From positions 992,001-1,056,000 of the forward strand of contig NZ_CP128477.1 in NCBI RefSeq assembly GCF_030369675.1: 64,000 nucleotides of DNA, in the 5' to 3' direction. Position numbers and translations under genes: made by a program. The notes under the pieces are model-generated. The model saw nothing but the letters and a program-made list of their open reading frames with translations. It was not told the origin of the DNA and did not search any database. Shown here one piece after another: positions 46,751-55,342 of this stretch. Every line of letters starts with the position of its first letter. The first letter of the stretch is position 1. The stretch comes from Peteryoungia algae. GTDB lineage: Bacteria; Pseudomonadota; Alphaproteobacteria; Rhizobiales; Rhizobiaceae.

Positions 46751-47051
46751 GGAAACTCCAAGTGTGACCACTCATTCGTGGAAAGCCGTCCCCCGACCGC
46801 TTTCTGGCGAGATGTGTATTAAAATGCTGCGCCTTTCGCAATTGCAAAAATGGCAAAAGCAAGGCGTATTTTGCGCAGCAGGCATGCGTGGAGCGCATGG
46901 ATATGTTATATTTCAATGGGATGAGCCGTTAACCGGCCTGGCACCACCTGCCTCATTTCGACCCAAAGCCTTAGGGCTGGTTAATTTCCGTTGTGGGAGA
47001 TCGCTGGAGAAGGATAATGCGCGACGAGACGCGCTCGCAGGAATCGCAGCC

Positions 47052-47744
47052 ATGACCATGCCGGACTACATCGCCCTCACCCTCTTCATTCTTCTTTGGC
47101 TGGCCTATGCGCGAATCACGGGCAACCAGGTGATCTGGCAAAGGACCAGCCTGACGAAGGCCATGGCGGAACGCCGGCGTGAATGGATCCTCAATTCCAT
47201 GACGCGAGACCTGAAGATGATCGACACCCAGATCATGGGCGGGCTGCAGAACGGCACGGCCTTTTTCGCCTCCACGACAATCTTTGCCATAGGCGGCTGT
47301 TTCGCCTTGCTCGGTGCAACTGAACAGGTGGATGCAATCCTCAGGGACATTCCATTCATCGTGCAGGGTGGGCGGGCAACCTTCGAACTGAAGGTCTGCG
47401 GGCTGATTGGCCTTTTCGCGTACTCCTTCTTCAAGTTCGGCTGGTCCTACCGGCTGTTCAACTATTGCACCATTCTCTTTGGTGCGATCCCCATGATGGA
47501 CGACGCAAAGATGGACCCGGCACGTGCGATGGAAGCGGCGGAGCGCACGATCCGGATGAACATCATCGCCGCCAGCCATTTCAATATGGGTCTGCGCGCC
47601 ATCTTCTATTCGATCGGCTATCTCGGCTGGTTCGTCAGCCCCTGGATCTTCATGATCGCGACAGTTCTGGTCTTCATCGTGCTGCTGCGCCGCCAGTTTT
47701 TCTCCGAGGCAAGGCTTGCCCTCCTGAACGGGAGCGATACGTGA
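47052..47744 (+). CDS. DUF599 membrane protein
   Basis: 230 residues. Four or five hydrophobic segments, with YSFFKFGWSYRLFNYC and ASHFNMGLRAIFYSIGYLGWFVSPWIFM, the DUF599 family marks. Function unknown. ATG at 47052 has AGGAATCG upstream; a second ATG lies two codons later. The frame is open well upstream but shows no family sequence. Confidence 0.82.
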   Translation: MTMPDYIALTLFILLWLAYARITGNQVIWQRTSLTKAMAERRREWILNSMTRDLKMIDTQIMGGLQNGTAFFASTTIFAIGGCFALLGATEQVDAILRDIPFIVQGGRATFELKVCGLIGLFAYSFFKFGWSYRLFNYCTILFGAIPMMDDAKMDPARAMEAAERTIRMNIIAASHFNMGLRAIFYSIGYLGWFVSPWIFMIATVLVFIVLLRRQFFSEARLALLNGSDT

Positions 47745-47837
47745 AAGCAGGAAATGCGACACGGGCCATGAATTTGCCGCCTTTGGGACCGACCGCCGAT
47801 CCCTGACCGGCGCTGCACGGCGGCAGCCGGTGGAGAG

Positions 47838-48833
47838 GTGAAGGAAGACTGCGTGGCAGAGCAAACAGAGCATACCCCCCCGAGCCGCCCAAGTCGCCCG
47901 CGCCTTCCCGCGCTCGATGCGGTACGCGGCCTCGCACTGATCGCGATGGCGACCTATCATTTCAGCTGGGATCTCGAATTCTTCGGCTATCTGGAACCCG
48001 GCAGTTCGACGCAAGGCTTCCTGCGGGTCTATGCACGGCTAATCGCATCGACATTTTTGTTCCTCGCCGGCTTCAGCCTCGTGCTCGCGCAATACCCGAC
48101 ACTTCGACTGCAGCCCTTCCTGCGCAGGCTCGGGGTCATCGTCGCCGCGGCGGCTACGATTTCGGTCGCGACTTATTGGTTCACACCCGACAGCTGGATC
48201 TTTTTCGGCATCCTGCATGCGATTGCGGTGTCGAGCGTCGTCGGCCTTCTCTTCCTCAAGGCCCCGTTCATCGTGACGCTGGTCGCTGCCGCTGTCGCCT
48301 TCACGCTGCCGACAGTCCTGCGCTCGTCGAGCTTCGATGCGCCCTATTTCTGGTTTCTGGGTCTTTCGGAAACGCTTCCGCGCTCCAATGACTACGTGCC
48401 CCTGCTGCCATGGATCGGTGCACTGCTGACCGGCATCGCCCTGGCGCGCTTCCTCGTCGATCGCGACAGGCTGGGCTGGATCGCCAGGCTGCCGGCGGGC
48501 CCGAACTGGCTCCGCTGGGGCGGTCGCCATTCCCTGACCGTCTACCTGCTGCACCAGCCGGTGCTGATCGCCGGTCTCTTCCTCGCAAGCTACGTCGTTC
48601 CGCCACCCGCCGCGGATCCGGTCGCGTCCTACATGGGAAGCTGCCAGGCAAGCTGCGCGGAACAGGGTAACGAAGCAGGTCTGTGCGCGCGCTTCTGCGA
48701 CTGCACACTGGAGCGCCTTCAGGCGGAGAACCTCTTTGCTCCCCTCCAGTCCGGCGCAATATTGCCGGATCAGGATGCACGCATCCAGACGCTGGCCGAA
48801 GAGTGCACGTTAAGGAGTCAGTCAGCGCCGTAA
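47838..48833 (+). CDS. DUF1624 / HGSNAT-like membrane acyltransferase
   Basis: 331 residues. LPALDAVRGLALIAMATYHFSWDLEFFGY near the N-terminus, with the H in TYHF, and several membrane helices are typical for the heparan-alpha-glucosaminide N-acetyltransferase-like DUF1624 family. The C-terminal ~70 residues contain six Cys (CQASCAEQ ... CARFCDC ... C), unusual for the family and perhaps disulfide-bonded in the periplasm. Start is GTG 47838, or GTG 47853, which has a better Shine-Dalgarno (GAAGGAAG). The acceptor is unknown. It is followed by an ICMT-like gene after 14 bp. Confidence 0.78.
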   Translation: MKEDCVAEQTEHTPPSRPSRPRLPALDAVRGLALIAMATYHFSWDLEFFGYLEPGSSTQGFLRVYARLIASTFLFLAGFSLVLAQYPTLRLQPFLRRLGVIVAAAATISVATYWFTPDSWIFFGILHAIAVSSVVGLLFLKAPFIVTLVAAAVAFTLPTVLRSSSFDAPYFWFLGLSETLPRSNDYVPLLPWIGALLTGIALARFLVDRDRLGWIARLPAGPNWLRWGGRHSLTVYLLHQPVLIAGLFLASYVVPPPAADPVASYMGSCQASCAEQGNEAGLCARFCDCTLERLQAENLFAPLQSGAILPDQDARIQTLAEECTLRSQSAP

Positions 48834-48847
48834 GGGGGAGTTCTTCA

Positions 48848-49324
48848 ATGAATGCCTACCGCGCGAAGCCTCTGAAATATCCCTGGCCACCCATGCTCTA
48901 CCTGACGGGCATCCTGACCGCCATGCTGGCTGGCCGGATCGCAGCGCTGGCTCCGATCCCCTCGCCCTATGGCTTCGCGTTGTCCTCCGTCGGCCTTGCC
49001 ATCCTGCTTGCGGCCGTCATGCTCGATGTCTGGGCCGTGCGAACGCTGATCGGGCGGCAAACACCGGTTTCGGACTGCCGATGCGCCCGTCACCTCGTGA
49101 CCTGCGGCCCATTTCGCTTCAGCCGCAATCCGATCTATCTCGCCTATACCTTATTCGCAGTCGCACTTGGTCTGATCTCGGGGAACAGCTGGTTTTTCGT
49201 CGCCGCGCTCGTTTCGCTTGGAGCGACGCGCCTGATCGCGATCCCCAGAGAAGAACGCCATCTCGAAGCCCGGTTCGGCTTCGACTACGACAGCTACCGC
49301 AAACGGACGCGGCGCTGGATCTGA
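48848..49324 (+). CDS. Isoprenylcysteine carboxyl methyltransferase-family protein
   Basis: 158 residues, four membrane segments, and the ICMT/PEMT signature RHLVTCGPFRFSRNPIYLAY plus EERHLEARFGFDYDSYRKR near the end. Bacterial members are SAM-dependent methyltransferases of unknown substrate. GGGGGAG lies 8-10 bp before the ATG. It is the second gene of a pair with the DUF1624 protein. Confidence 0.82.
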   Translation: MNAYRAKPLKYPWPPMLYLTGILTAMLAGRIAALAPIPSPYGFALSSVGLAILLAAVMLDVWAVRTLIGRQTPVSDCRCARHLVTCGPFRFSRNPIYLAYTLFAVALGLISGNSWFFVAALVSLGATRLIAIPREERHLEARFGFDYDSYRKRTRRWI

Positions 49325-49352
49325 TTTGGACTGAAAACGAGGCCGCCGCACG

Positions 49353-49739
49353 TCAGGTGCCGACGCCGATCTCCACCAGGCGCGTAAGGCAGGCTTCTTC
49401 GGCCTGATCCAGTTCGGACAGGGTTTCATCGATATCGCGGCGCTTCTGGCGAAGCTCATCGCGTTTCTCGTCAATCTTCTTCATCATCAACTTGAGCTGC
49501 CCGATCTCGCCGGGCGGCTCCTTGTAGACATGAACGATTTCGCGGATTTCGGCGATCGTAAACCCGATGCGGCGACCACGCAGGATTTCCTGCAGGAACC
49601 GGCGGTCGGCGGTGCGGTAGAGGCGCGTACGGCCACGGCGTTCCGGATGCAGCAGGCCCTCGTCCTCGTAGAAACGCAGGGTGCGCGTCGAGACACCAAA
49701 TTCACGCGTGAGCTCTGTTATGCTATAGTATTTCTTCAC
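49353..49739 (-). CDS. MerR-family regulator, LiuR-like
   Basis: 128 residues. N-terminal MerR HTH (YYSITELTREFGVSTRTLRFYEDEGLLHPERRGRTRLY) and a coiled-coil C-terminus without Cys-based metal sensing. The sequence resembles LiuR, which controls branched-chain amino acid and fatty acid breakdown. The start is GTG at 49739. A TTGACTT-N8-AAGTCAA palindrome lies 33 bp upstream and would allow autoregulation. No liu genes are in this window. Confidence 0.8.
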   Translation of the reverse strand: MKKYYSITELTREFGVSTRTLRFYEDEGLLHPERRGRTRLYRTADRRFLQEILRGRRIGFTIAEIREIVHVYKEPPGEIGQLKLMMKKIDEKRDELRQKRRDIDETLSELDQAEEACLTRLVEIGVGT

Positions 49740-49771
49740 GGCATTCCGATCCTGTGTCGGAACACATGATA

Positions 49772-49793
49772 TTGACTTTTACGTACAAGTCAA
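49772..49793. promoter_or_regulatory. MerR-type operator/promoter
   Basis: TTGACTT-TTACGTAC-AAGTCAA inverted repeat. On the minus strand TTGACT (49788-49793), then about 16 bp and TATCAT, form a promoter whose spacer holds the operator, as usual for MerR regulators. The ACGTAC core recalls LiuR sites. Confidence 0.6.
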
Positions 49794-49854
49794 TTTTTTC
49801 GGCCCTTCGACGCTCGAAGCCAGCCCCCTCGGTACCTGAATACGATGCCAGGCG

Positions 49855-51267
49855 TCACATGAACCACCAGGTGGCGAGACCGAGAAAGGCAAAGAAACCG
49901 ATGATATCGGTGACCGTCGTGACGAAGACGGAGGAGGCGACGGCCGGATCGGCGCCGAAGCGGTCGAGCGCGAGCGGGATGAGGATGCCGGCGATGGCAG
50001 CCGCCATCATGTTGATCAGCATGGCGGTCGCGATGATCCCGCCGATATTGACGTCCTGAAACCACAGACCGGCAATGACGCCGATCATAATGCCGAAGAC
50101 CACGCCGTTCAGCAGACCGACGCCCGCTTCGCGGCGCACGACCCTATAGGCATTGTGAATATCGAGATTGCGGGTGGCAAGCGCCCGGACCGTGACGGTC
50201 ATGGTCTGCGATCCGGCATTGCCCCCCATGCCCGCGACGATCGGCATCAGGACCGCAAGTGCCACGATCTCCTGGATTGTCGCCTCGAACAGCGAGATGA
50301 CCGAAGCCGCCAGGAAAGCCGTCAACAGATTGACCGCGAGCCACGGCACGCGCGACCGCGACGTCTCCGCAATGCTGTCGGACAGCTCTTCGTCGCCGAC
50401 GCCACCGAGGCGCAGCAAATCCTCCTCCGCCTCTTCCTGGATGACGTCGACCACGTCGTCGATGGTGAGCACGCCGACCAGCCGCTCGTTTTCATCGACG
50501 ACGGCGGCCGACAGAAGGTCATATTGCTCGAAAAGCTGGGCCGCCTCTTCCTGGTCCATCTTGGCCGGGATCGGGTGGTTCGTCTCGTGCATGATCGTCT
50601 CGATCTTCACCTGCCGCTTGGTGCGCAGGATCCGGTCGAGATTGACGACGCCGAGAAGTTTGAAGGTCGGATCGATGACGAAGATCTGGGTAAAGGTCTC
50701 CGGCAGATCTTCCTCGTCGCGCATGTAGTCGATCGTCTGGCCGACCGTCCAGAAGGGCGGCACGGCGACGAATTCCGTCTGCATACGCCGACCGGCGGAG
50801 CTTTCCGGATAATCGAGCGCCCGGCGAAGGCGCACACGCTCGGTGAACGGCAGCTGGGCAAGAATTTCCTCGCGGTCTTCGTCCTCGAGGTCTTCGAGAA
50901 TATAGACGGCGTCATCCGAATCGAGATCGCCGATGGCCGCTGCGATCTGCGCATTCGGCATCTGATCGACGATCTGCATGCGGATCGCTTCATCGACCTC
51001 GGTCAGCGCCGTCATGTCGAAATCGGCGCCGAGCAGCCGGATCATCGCCAGCCGCTGGTCGGGCTGGATCGCCTCGATCAGGTGGCCCAGTTCCGACTCG
51101 TGCAGCTTGGCAACATTCTGGCGCAGGAAGATCACGTCGCGATCGGCGATCGCGGCCCCGACCATGGTCAGGAAATCATGACGGATCGAGCCTTCCTCGT
51201 CATAAATGTCGGCCTGCGGCTCCTCGGGAGCGCCACGGCCGAGACCATCGTCGTCGATCTCACTCAT
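49855..51267 (-). CDS. mgtE: Magnesium transporter MgtE
   Basis: 470 residues. N-terminal MgtE_N helical domain, two CBS domains (about 150-280, FVIDPTFKLLGVVNLDRIL and AAVVDENERLVGVLTIDDVVDVIQ), and five C-terminal membrane helices with MPIVAGMGGNAGSQTMTVTVRALA (pore segment). Mg2+ channel gated by cytosolic Mg2+. ATG 51267 follows AGAGGCGAGGGCAGGTC. Transcribed alone. I see no Mg2+ riboswitch upstream. Confidence 0.9.
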   Translation of the reverse strand: MSEIDDDGLGRGAPEEPQADIYDEEGSIRHDFLTMVGAAIADRDVIFLRQNVAKLHESELGHLIEAIQPDQRLAMIRLLGADFDMTALTEVDEAIRMQIVDQMPNAQIAAAIGDLDSDDAVYILEDLEDEDREEILAQLPFTERVRLRRALDYPESSAGRRMQTEFVAVPPFWTVGQTIDYMRDEEDLPETFTQIFVIDPTFKLLGVVNLDRILRTKRQVKIETIMHETNHPIPAKMDQEEAAQLFEQYDLLSAAVVDENERLVGVLTIDDVVDVIQEEAEEDLLRLGGVGDEELSDSIAETSRSRVPWLAVNLLTAFLAASVISLFEATIQEIVALAVLMPIVAGMGGNAGSQTMTVTVRALATRNLDIHNAYRVVRREAGVGLLNGVVFGIMIGVIAGLWFQDVNIGGIIATAMLINMMAAAIAGILIPLALDRFGADPAVASSVFVTTVTDIIGFFAFLGLATWWFM

Positions 51268-51449
51268 GACCTGCCCTCGCCTCTGATGCCCACTGCTTCG
51301 AAGTCGGGAGAATGGCGGCAAAAACCCTCAAGTCAACACGCAGCCAGGGGAAAAATGCCAGGAGCTGTGCAAAGCCTCCGGCTTCCTGCTAGCGTGTCTC
51401 TTGCGCCACAGTGGGCATCCGGCCCGCTCGCCAAGAGCCGAGAGTTTTC

Positions 51450-51944
51450 GTGACCCGCCTGACCATCCGCCGCTATCCCGACACCGCCCTGAAGACACCT
51501 GCCGAACGGGTCACCGAGTTCGGAGCGGATCTGCAACACCTTGCCGATGACCTCTTTGAGACGATGAAGGCGGCCCCCGGGATCGGCATCACCGCCCCTC
51601 ATTGCGGGATCTCGAAGCGCCTGACCGTGATCGAGCTTCCCGAGATCGGCGGTCAGCGCGATTACGTCAATCCGGAAATCCTCTGGGCTTCCGAAGATGT
51701 GATGACCCAAACCGAAGGCAGCGTCTCCATGCCCGGCATGACCGAGGAGGTGACACGGCCAAGGGCGGTCCGGATCCGATACCAGACGCTTGACGGCACG
51801 GTGAACGAGGAAGCGCTCGAAGGATTCGCCGCGGTCTGCATGCAGCACGAAATCGACCAGCTCGACGGCATTTTCTGGGTCCAGAAACTGTCGCGCCTGA
51901 AGCGGGAACGGCTCCTGAAGAAGTGGGAAAAGGCGGCGCGCTGA
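51450..51944 (+). CDS. Peptide deformylase-like protein lacking two metal ligands
   Basis: 164 residues with the PDF fold. Motif I GIGITAP (44-50) is near the G-x-G-x-A-A-P-Q form. Motif II is EGSVS (89-93) instead of EGCLS, so the metal-binding Cys is Ser. Motif III is QHEIDQ (H133, Q137) instead of HExxH, so the second His is Gln. Only one of the three metal ligands remains, so formyl-Met hydrolysis is unlikely. Such variants are conserved in Rhizobiales, so a non-catalytic role is possible. The start is GTG at 51450 with GAGAG upstream. Confidence 0.8.
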   Translation: MTRLTIRRYPDTALKTPAERVTEFGADLQHLADDLFETMKAAPGIGITAPHCGISKRLTVIELPEIGGQRDYVNPEILWASEDVMTQTEGSVSMPGMTEEVTRPRAVRIRYQTLDGTVNEEALEGFAAVCMQHEIDQLDGIFWVQKLSRLKRERLLKKWEKAAR

Positions 51945-52010
51945 GAGACAAGGTCGAACAAAGGCCAAGGCCGGGCGTTATCGTCTCAGACAGTGACGAA
52001 GGAGCCCATC

Positions 52011-52511
52011 ATGGCCAAGGACGACCGCAAGACCGACTTTTCCCGCGAGGACGATTATCGCGACTACGACCAGCGCAATATCGGTGACGGCTGGCCCTAT
52101 GCCGACGGCGCGGGCGCCACGGCAAGCCCGGTCGGCAATCGCGGCTACGGCGAAACCGCCGCCAATTTCGACCGCGACCGCAACGAGGGATATCACGTCG
52201 ATGCGGTTGACGCTGCGGGGCTGGAACCGTCTCCGGCGACACCGGTCCTGCCGACGACCGAGGGTCGCGAAAACGACGACCAGCTCGAATCGGATATTTC
52301 CCTTGCCCTGGAGAGTTTCGACGACACGGTGCTGACAGGCCTCGACATCCATGTCGATGGCCATCTCGTGACGCTGCGCGGCGCGGTAGACACCGCCGAG
52401 GAGCGGCGTGCGGTGGAACTCAAAGTGCTTGGCGTGACAGGTGTCAGCGAGGTGAAGAACTTCATCACGACACTTGGCGTGGACAGCCACATCCCGCATG
52501 ACGGCGATTGA
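52011..52511 (+). CDS. BON-domain protein
   Basis: 166 residues. The N-terminal ~80 residues are charged and low-complexity; a BON domain (ESDISLALESFDDTVLTGLDIHVDGHLVTLRG ... VSEVKNFIT) is at the C-terminus. No signal peptide. AAGGAG precedes the ATG at 52011. BON domains bind membranes or phospholipids; role unknown. It is the gene before the tRNA-Leu, with a bidirectional terminator in between. Confidence 0.78.
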   Translation: MAKDDRKTDFSREDDYRDYDQRNIGDGWPYADGAGATASPVGNRGYGETAANFDRDRNEGYHVDAVDAAGLEPSPATPVLPTTEGRENDDQLESDISLALESFDDTVLTGLDIHVDGHLVTLRGAVDTAEERRAVELKVLGVTGVSEVKNFITTLGVDSHIPHDGD

Positions 52512-52538
52512 GAAGCCGTTGAAAATTCAGCAACAAAA

Positions 52539-52560
52539 AACCCGGCGCAAAGGCCGGGTT
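52539..52560. terminator. Bidirectional terminator between BON gene and tRNA-Leu
   Basis: AACCCGGC/GCCGGGTT hairpin (52539-52546 and 52553-52560). On the minus strand it is followed by TTTTTTG, ending the tRNA; on the plus strand CATTTTTGG follows, ending the BON gene. Confidence 0.8.
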
Positions 52561-52566
52561 CATTTT

Positions 52567-52651
52567 TGGTGCGGTCGAGAAGACTCGAACTTCCACGGGT
52601 TGCCCCACAGCGACCTCAACGCTGCGCGTCTACCAATTCCGCCACGACCGC
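52567..52651 (-). tRNA. tRNA-Leu(GAG)
   Basis: 85 nt on the minus strand, starting GCGGTCGTGGCGGAATTGGT. The acceptor stem GCGGTCG/CGACCGC is perfect; the anticodon arm CAGCG-TTGAGGT-CGCTG has anticodon GAG; a long variable arm and GTTCGAGTC T-loop follow. The discriminator A and CCA are encoded (CCA at 52567-52569). GAG reads CUC/CUU Leu codons. Confidence 0.95.
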
Positions 52652-52687
52652 ATCGTGGTAGGCGCCGAATTGCTCCGGCGGGGCTGC

Positions 52688-52716
52688 ATGTAGCAAAAGC
52701 ATTGGGGGTCCACAAG
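52688..52716 (-). promoter_or_regulatory. sigma-70 promoter of tRNA-Leu
   Basis: CTTGTG, 17 bp, CTACAT on the minus strand, 36 bp upstream of the tRNA 5' end. This is close to the alphaproteobacterial consensus CTTGAC-N17-CTATAT. Confidence 0.65.
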
Positions 52717-52865
52717 CCCGGCGTGACAGATTTTTGAAAATTCCTCAGACGCTGTGGGAAAGCCCTGATGAAGAGGGTGGCTGCTGCCCTTGAAGTCCGG
52801 GGCTTTTCTTGCCAAATACAGGGAAAACAAGGCTTTTCGCGAGTCCACAGCCGAAGGCAAATTTC

Positions 52866-53582
52866 ATGCTCCGCACCGATCTCGAACATTCCATGCATGC
52901 CCGCGAAGACTGTCCGCCGGTGCGTTGGCGAGTCACCGACGGGCTTGTCGGCTATGAGGAGGCCGTTGCAGAAATGGAGCGGCAGGTGGGTCTGATCGCA
53001 GACGGCAAGGCCGATGAACTGGTCTGGCTTGTGGAGCACCCTGCCCTTTATACCGCCGGCACGAGTGCCGATCAGAAAGACCTGATCGAACCGGACCGGT
53101 TTCCGGTCTTTGCGACCGGGCGTGGAGGCGAATACACCTATCATGGCCCCGGCCAGCGGGTCGCTTATGTGATGCTGGACCTGAAGCGTCGCCGGCAGGA
53201 TGTGCGCGCCTATGTGGCAGCGCTCGAAGAAGTGGTGATCCGCACGCTGGACAGCATGAACGTCAAGGGCGAACGCCGCGAGGAGCGCGTCGGCGTCTGG
53301 GTGCGCCGTCCCGAAAAGCCTGTTCTGCCGGATGGCACGATGAGCGAGGACAAGATCGCGGCTCTCGGCATTCGGCTGCGTCGCTGGGTGAGCTTTCATG
53401 GCCTGTCGATCAATGTCGACCCGGATCTCTCGCATTTCACCGGCATCGTACCCTGCGGGATTTCGGCCCATGGCGTGACGAGCCTCATCGATCTCGGCCT
53501 GCCTGTCATGATGGCGGATGTCGATATGCGCCTGCGTGAGGCCTTTGAGGACGTCTTCGGACCGACGGTCAGCGAAGACTGA
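52866..53582 (+). CDS. lipB: Octanoyl-[ACP]-protein N-octanoyltransferase
   Basis: 238 residues. [12 protein letters not shown] motif (R86, H93), catalytic K163 ([11 protein letters not shown]) and C197 (GIVPCGIS), all as in LipB. It transfers octanoyl from ACP to lipoyl domains, the first step of lipoate synthesis. ATG at 52866. The spacer to tRNA-Leu carries the tRNA promoter. Confidence 0.93.
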   Translation: MLRTDLEHSMHAREDCPPVRWRVTDGLVGYEEAVAEMERQVGLIADGKADELVWLVEHPALYTAGTSADQKDLIEPDRFPVFATGRGGEYTYHGPGQRVAYVMLDLKRRRQDVRAYVAALEEVVIRTLDSMNVKGERREERVGVWVRRPEKPVLPDGTMSEDKIAALGIRLRRWVSFHGLSINVDPDLSHFTGIVPCGISAHGVTSLIDLGLPVMMADVDMRLREAFEDVFGPTVSED

Positions 53583-53593
53583 CCGACCTCGGC

Positions 53594-54034
53594 TCAGGCG
53601 CGTCCCATGACCGGCCCATCGAGATCGCCGGCCTTGCGCCGCCGCTCGTGTCCTTCCTCATAGGTTTCAATCTGGCGCGCGATCTTGTCGATGAGACGGG
53701 CGCATTCGCGATGCGCATCGGTCAGGCGCTGAAGATCAAGCTTCAGCGCTTCGAGGGGCAGATCGCCGGTTTCCTGGATCGGACCGGTTCCCAGACCTGT
53801 CATCAGCCACATGGGCGAGACGCCAAGGATGCCGGCGAGATCAACCAGGCTCGACGCGCCAGGCTCCGAACGATCGGCCTCCCAGGCGAGCAGGCTTTCG
53901 CGCTTTACGCCGATTCGGTTCGCCACATCGGCGAGTGACAGGCCCGAAGCGTCGCGTGCGGCCGAGAGACGACCTCCCAGCGTGTCATCGCTCGAATCGG
54001 TCATGCGGGAAAACTCGTTGCGCGCCGGCATCGG
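53594..54034 (-). CDS. XRE-family transcriptional regulator
   Basis: 146 residues. HTH_3 domain in LGGRLSAARDASGLSLADVANRIGVKRESLLAWEADRSEPGASSLVDLAGILGVSPMWLMTG (about 18-79), then a helical C-terminus. AGGAGGTG precedes the ATG at 54034, so this start is secure; an upstream in-frame extension (to 54262) is not supported. Convergent to lipB with 11 bp between. Targets unknown. Confidence 0.85.
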   Translation of the reverse strand, partial: PMPARNEFSRMTDSSDDTLGGRLSAARDASGLSLADVANRIGVKRESLLAWEADRSEPGASSLVDLAGILGVSPMWLMTGLGTGPIQETGDLPLEALKLDLQRLTDAHRECARLIDKIARQIETYEEGHERRRKAGDLDGPVMGRA

Positions 54035-54307
54035 CACCTCCTGATCGTCCAGTTGCGCCGCCCAAGGGGCGACAGTTGCTCTACTCCGATCCGTCGCATC
54101 CATTGTAGTGGATCCGAAGGGCCCGCATCTTTCCGGTGACGCCACGGACAGGCATGAAAACGCCGTCCGGGCCCCACAGACGAATGCGGACAAAAGGTCA
54201 TAAACGCACGACGCGGCGATTGGTTCCCATTTTTCTTTTGCTTGATCACACCGACACGCCATGCTTGTTCACGCAGGCGCGATCGCCATCTCCTTTCGGG
54301 TCCCACC

Positions 54308-55240
54308 ATGCACAACTCGTCCTCCGATCCCCTTCGCGGCATGATGCTCATGGCGGGCTGCATGTTCGTGCTGCCGGTCATGGATGCAATCGCGAAATAC
54401 ATGGCGACCGTTGGCGGCATGTCGCCCGGCCAGATTACCTTCTATCGCTTCTTCTTCCAGCTCGCCTCGGTGCTGCCGGTCCTGATCGCCCTCAACGGCA
54501 TGGCGGCCTTTTCCGCCAGGCGCCCCTGGCTCAACCTCCTGCGGGGAGCGATACACGGGGCAGCGAGCCTGATGTTCTTCATGGCGGTAAAATACATGCC
54601 GCTGGCGGATGTCTTCGCGATCTATTTCGTCGAACCCTTCATCCTGACGGCAATGTCCGCCCTGTTCCTGAAGGAAAAGGTCGGCTGGCGCCGATGGCTG
54701 GCCATAGCCGTCGGCTTTGGCGGCGCCATGATCGTCATCCAGCCAAGCTACGAGATCTTCGGCCTGACTGCCCTGCTGCCGGTCGCCTGTGCATTCCTCT
54801 TCGCGCTCTACATGTTTCTCAACCGGGCGATCGGCGAAGCCGACACACCGATGACCATGCAGACCATGGCCGGCATTGGCGGGACCCTGTTCATGGGAGC
54901 AGCGCTCCTGATCGGAACCTCGGCCGGCGAGGCGGACTTCGAAATCTCTCTGCCGAACTCGGCCACCGGTTTCGGATTGCTGCTCCTGCTCGGTGCCATC
55001 TCGGGCTACATCCACCTCCTCGTGGTGCGCGCCTTCCGCATGGCGACCTTGTCGGTGCTGGCGCCGTTTCAGTATTTCGAGATCATTGCCGCAGTGGCAC
55101 TCGGTCATATCCTGTTCGATGAATTCCCGACGCCCTCGAAATGGCTGGGAATCGCAATCATTGTCGGTTCCGGGCTGTTCATCCTCTGGCGCGAACGGAG
55201 GCGGGCAGCACCGGCGCAATCGATTGCCGGGGCCGGATGA
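54308..55240 (+). CDS. DMT-superfamily transporter (EamA)
   Basis: 310 residues with about ten hydrophobic helices in two EamA repeats (residues ~10-140 and ~155-290). MFVLPVMDAIAKYMAT and the second-half FQYFEIIAAVALGHILFDEFPTPSKWLG match the DMT exporter pattern. Likely an amino-acid or metabolite exporter; substrate unknown. Divergent from the XRE regulator (273 bp), which may control it. Confidence 0.83.
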   Translation: MHNSSSDPLRGMMLMAGCMFVLPVMDAIAKYMATVGGMSPGQITFYRFFFQLASVLPVLIALNGMAAFSARRPWLNLLRGAIHGAASLMFFMAVKYMPLADVFAIYFVEPFILTAMSALFLKEKVGWRRWLAIAVGFGGAMIVIQPSYEIFGLTALLPVACAFLFALYMFLNRAIGEADTPMTMQTMAGIGGTLFMGAALLIGTSAGEADFEISLPNSATGFGLLLLLGAISGYIHLLVVRAFRMATLSVLAPFQYFEIIAAVALGHILFDEFPTPSKWLGIAIIVGSGLFILWRERRRAAPAQSIAGAG

Positions 55241-55342
55241 GACGAACCTCGACAAGCATGGCATTTTAACGATTCCAGCCATCAAACTCTAAGACTTCTC
55301 GCCTAGGTTCGGACCATAATCTGCATCACCGGGAGAGGCGTC

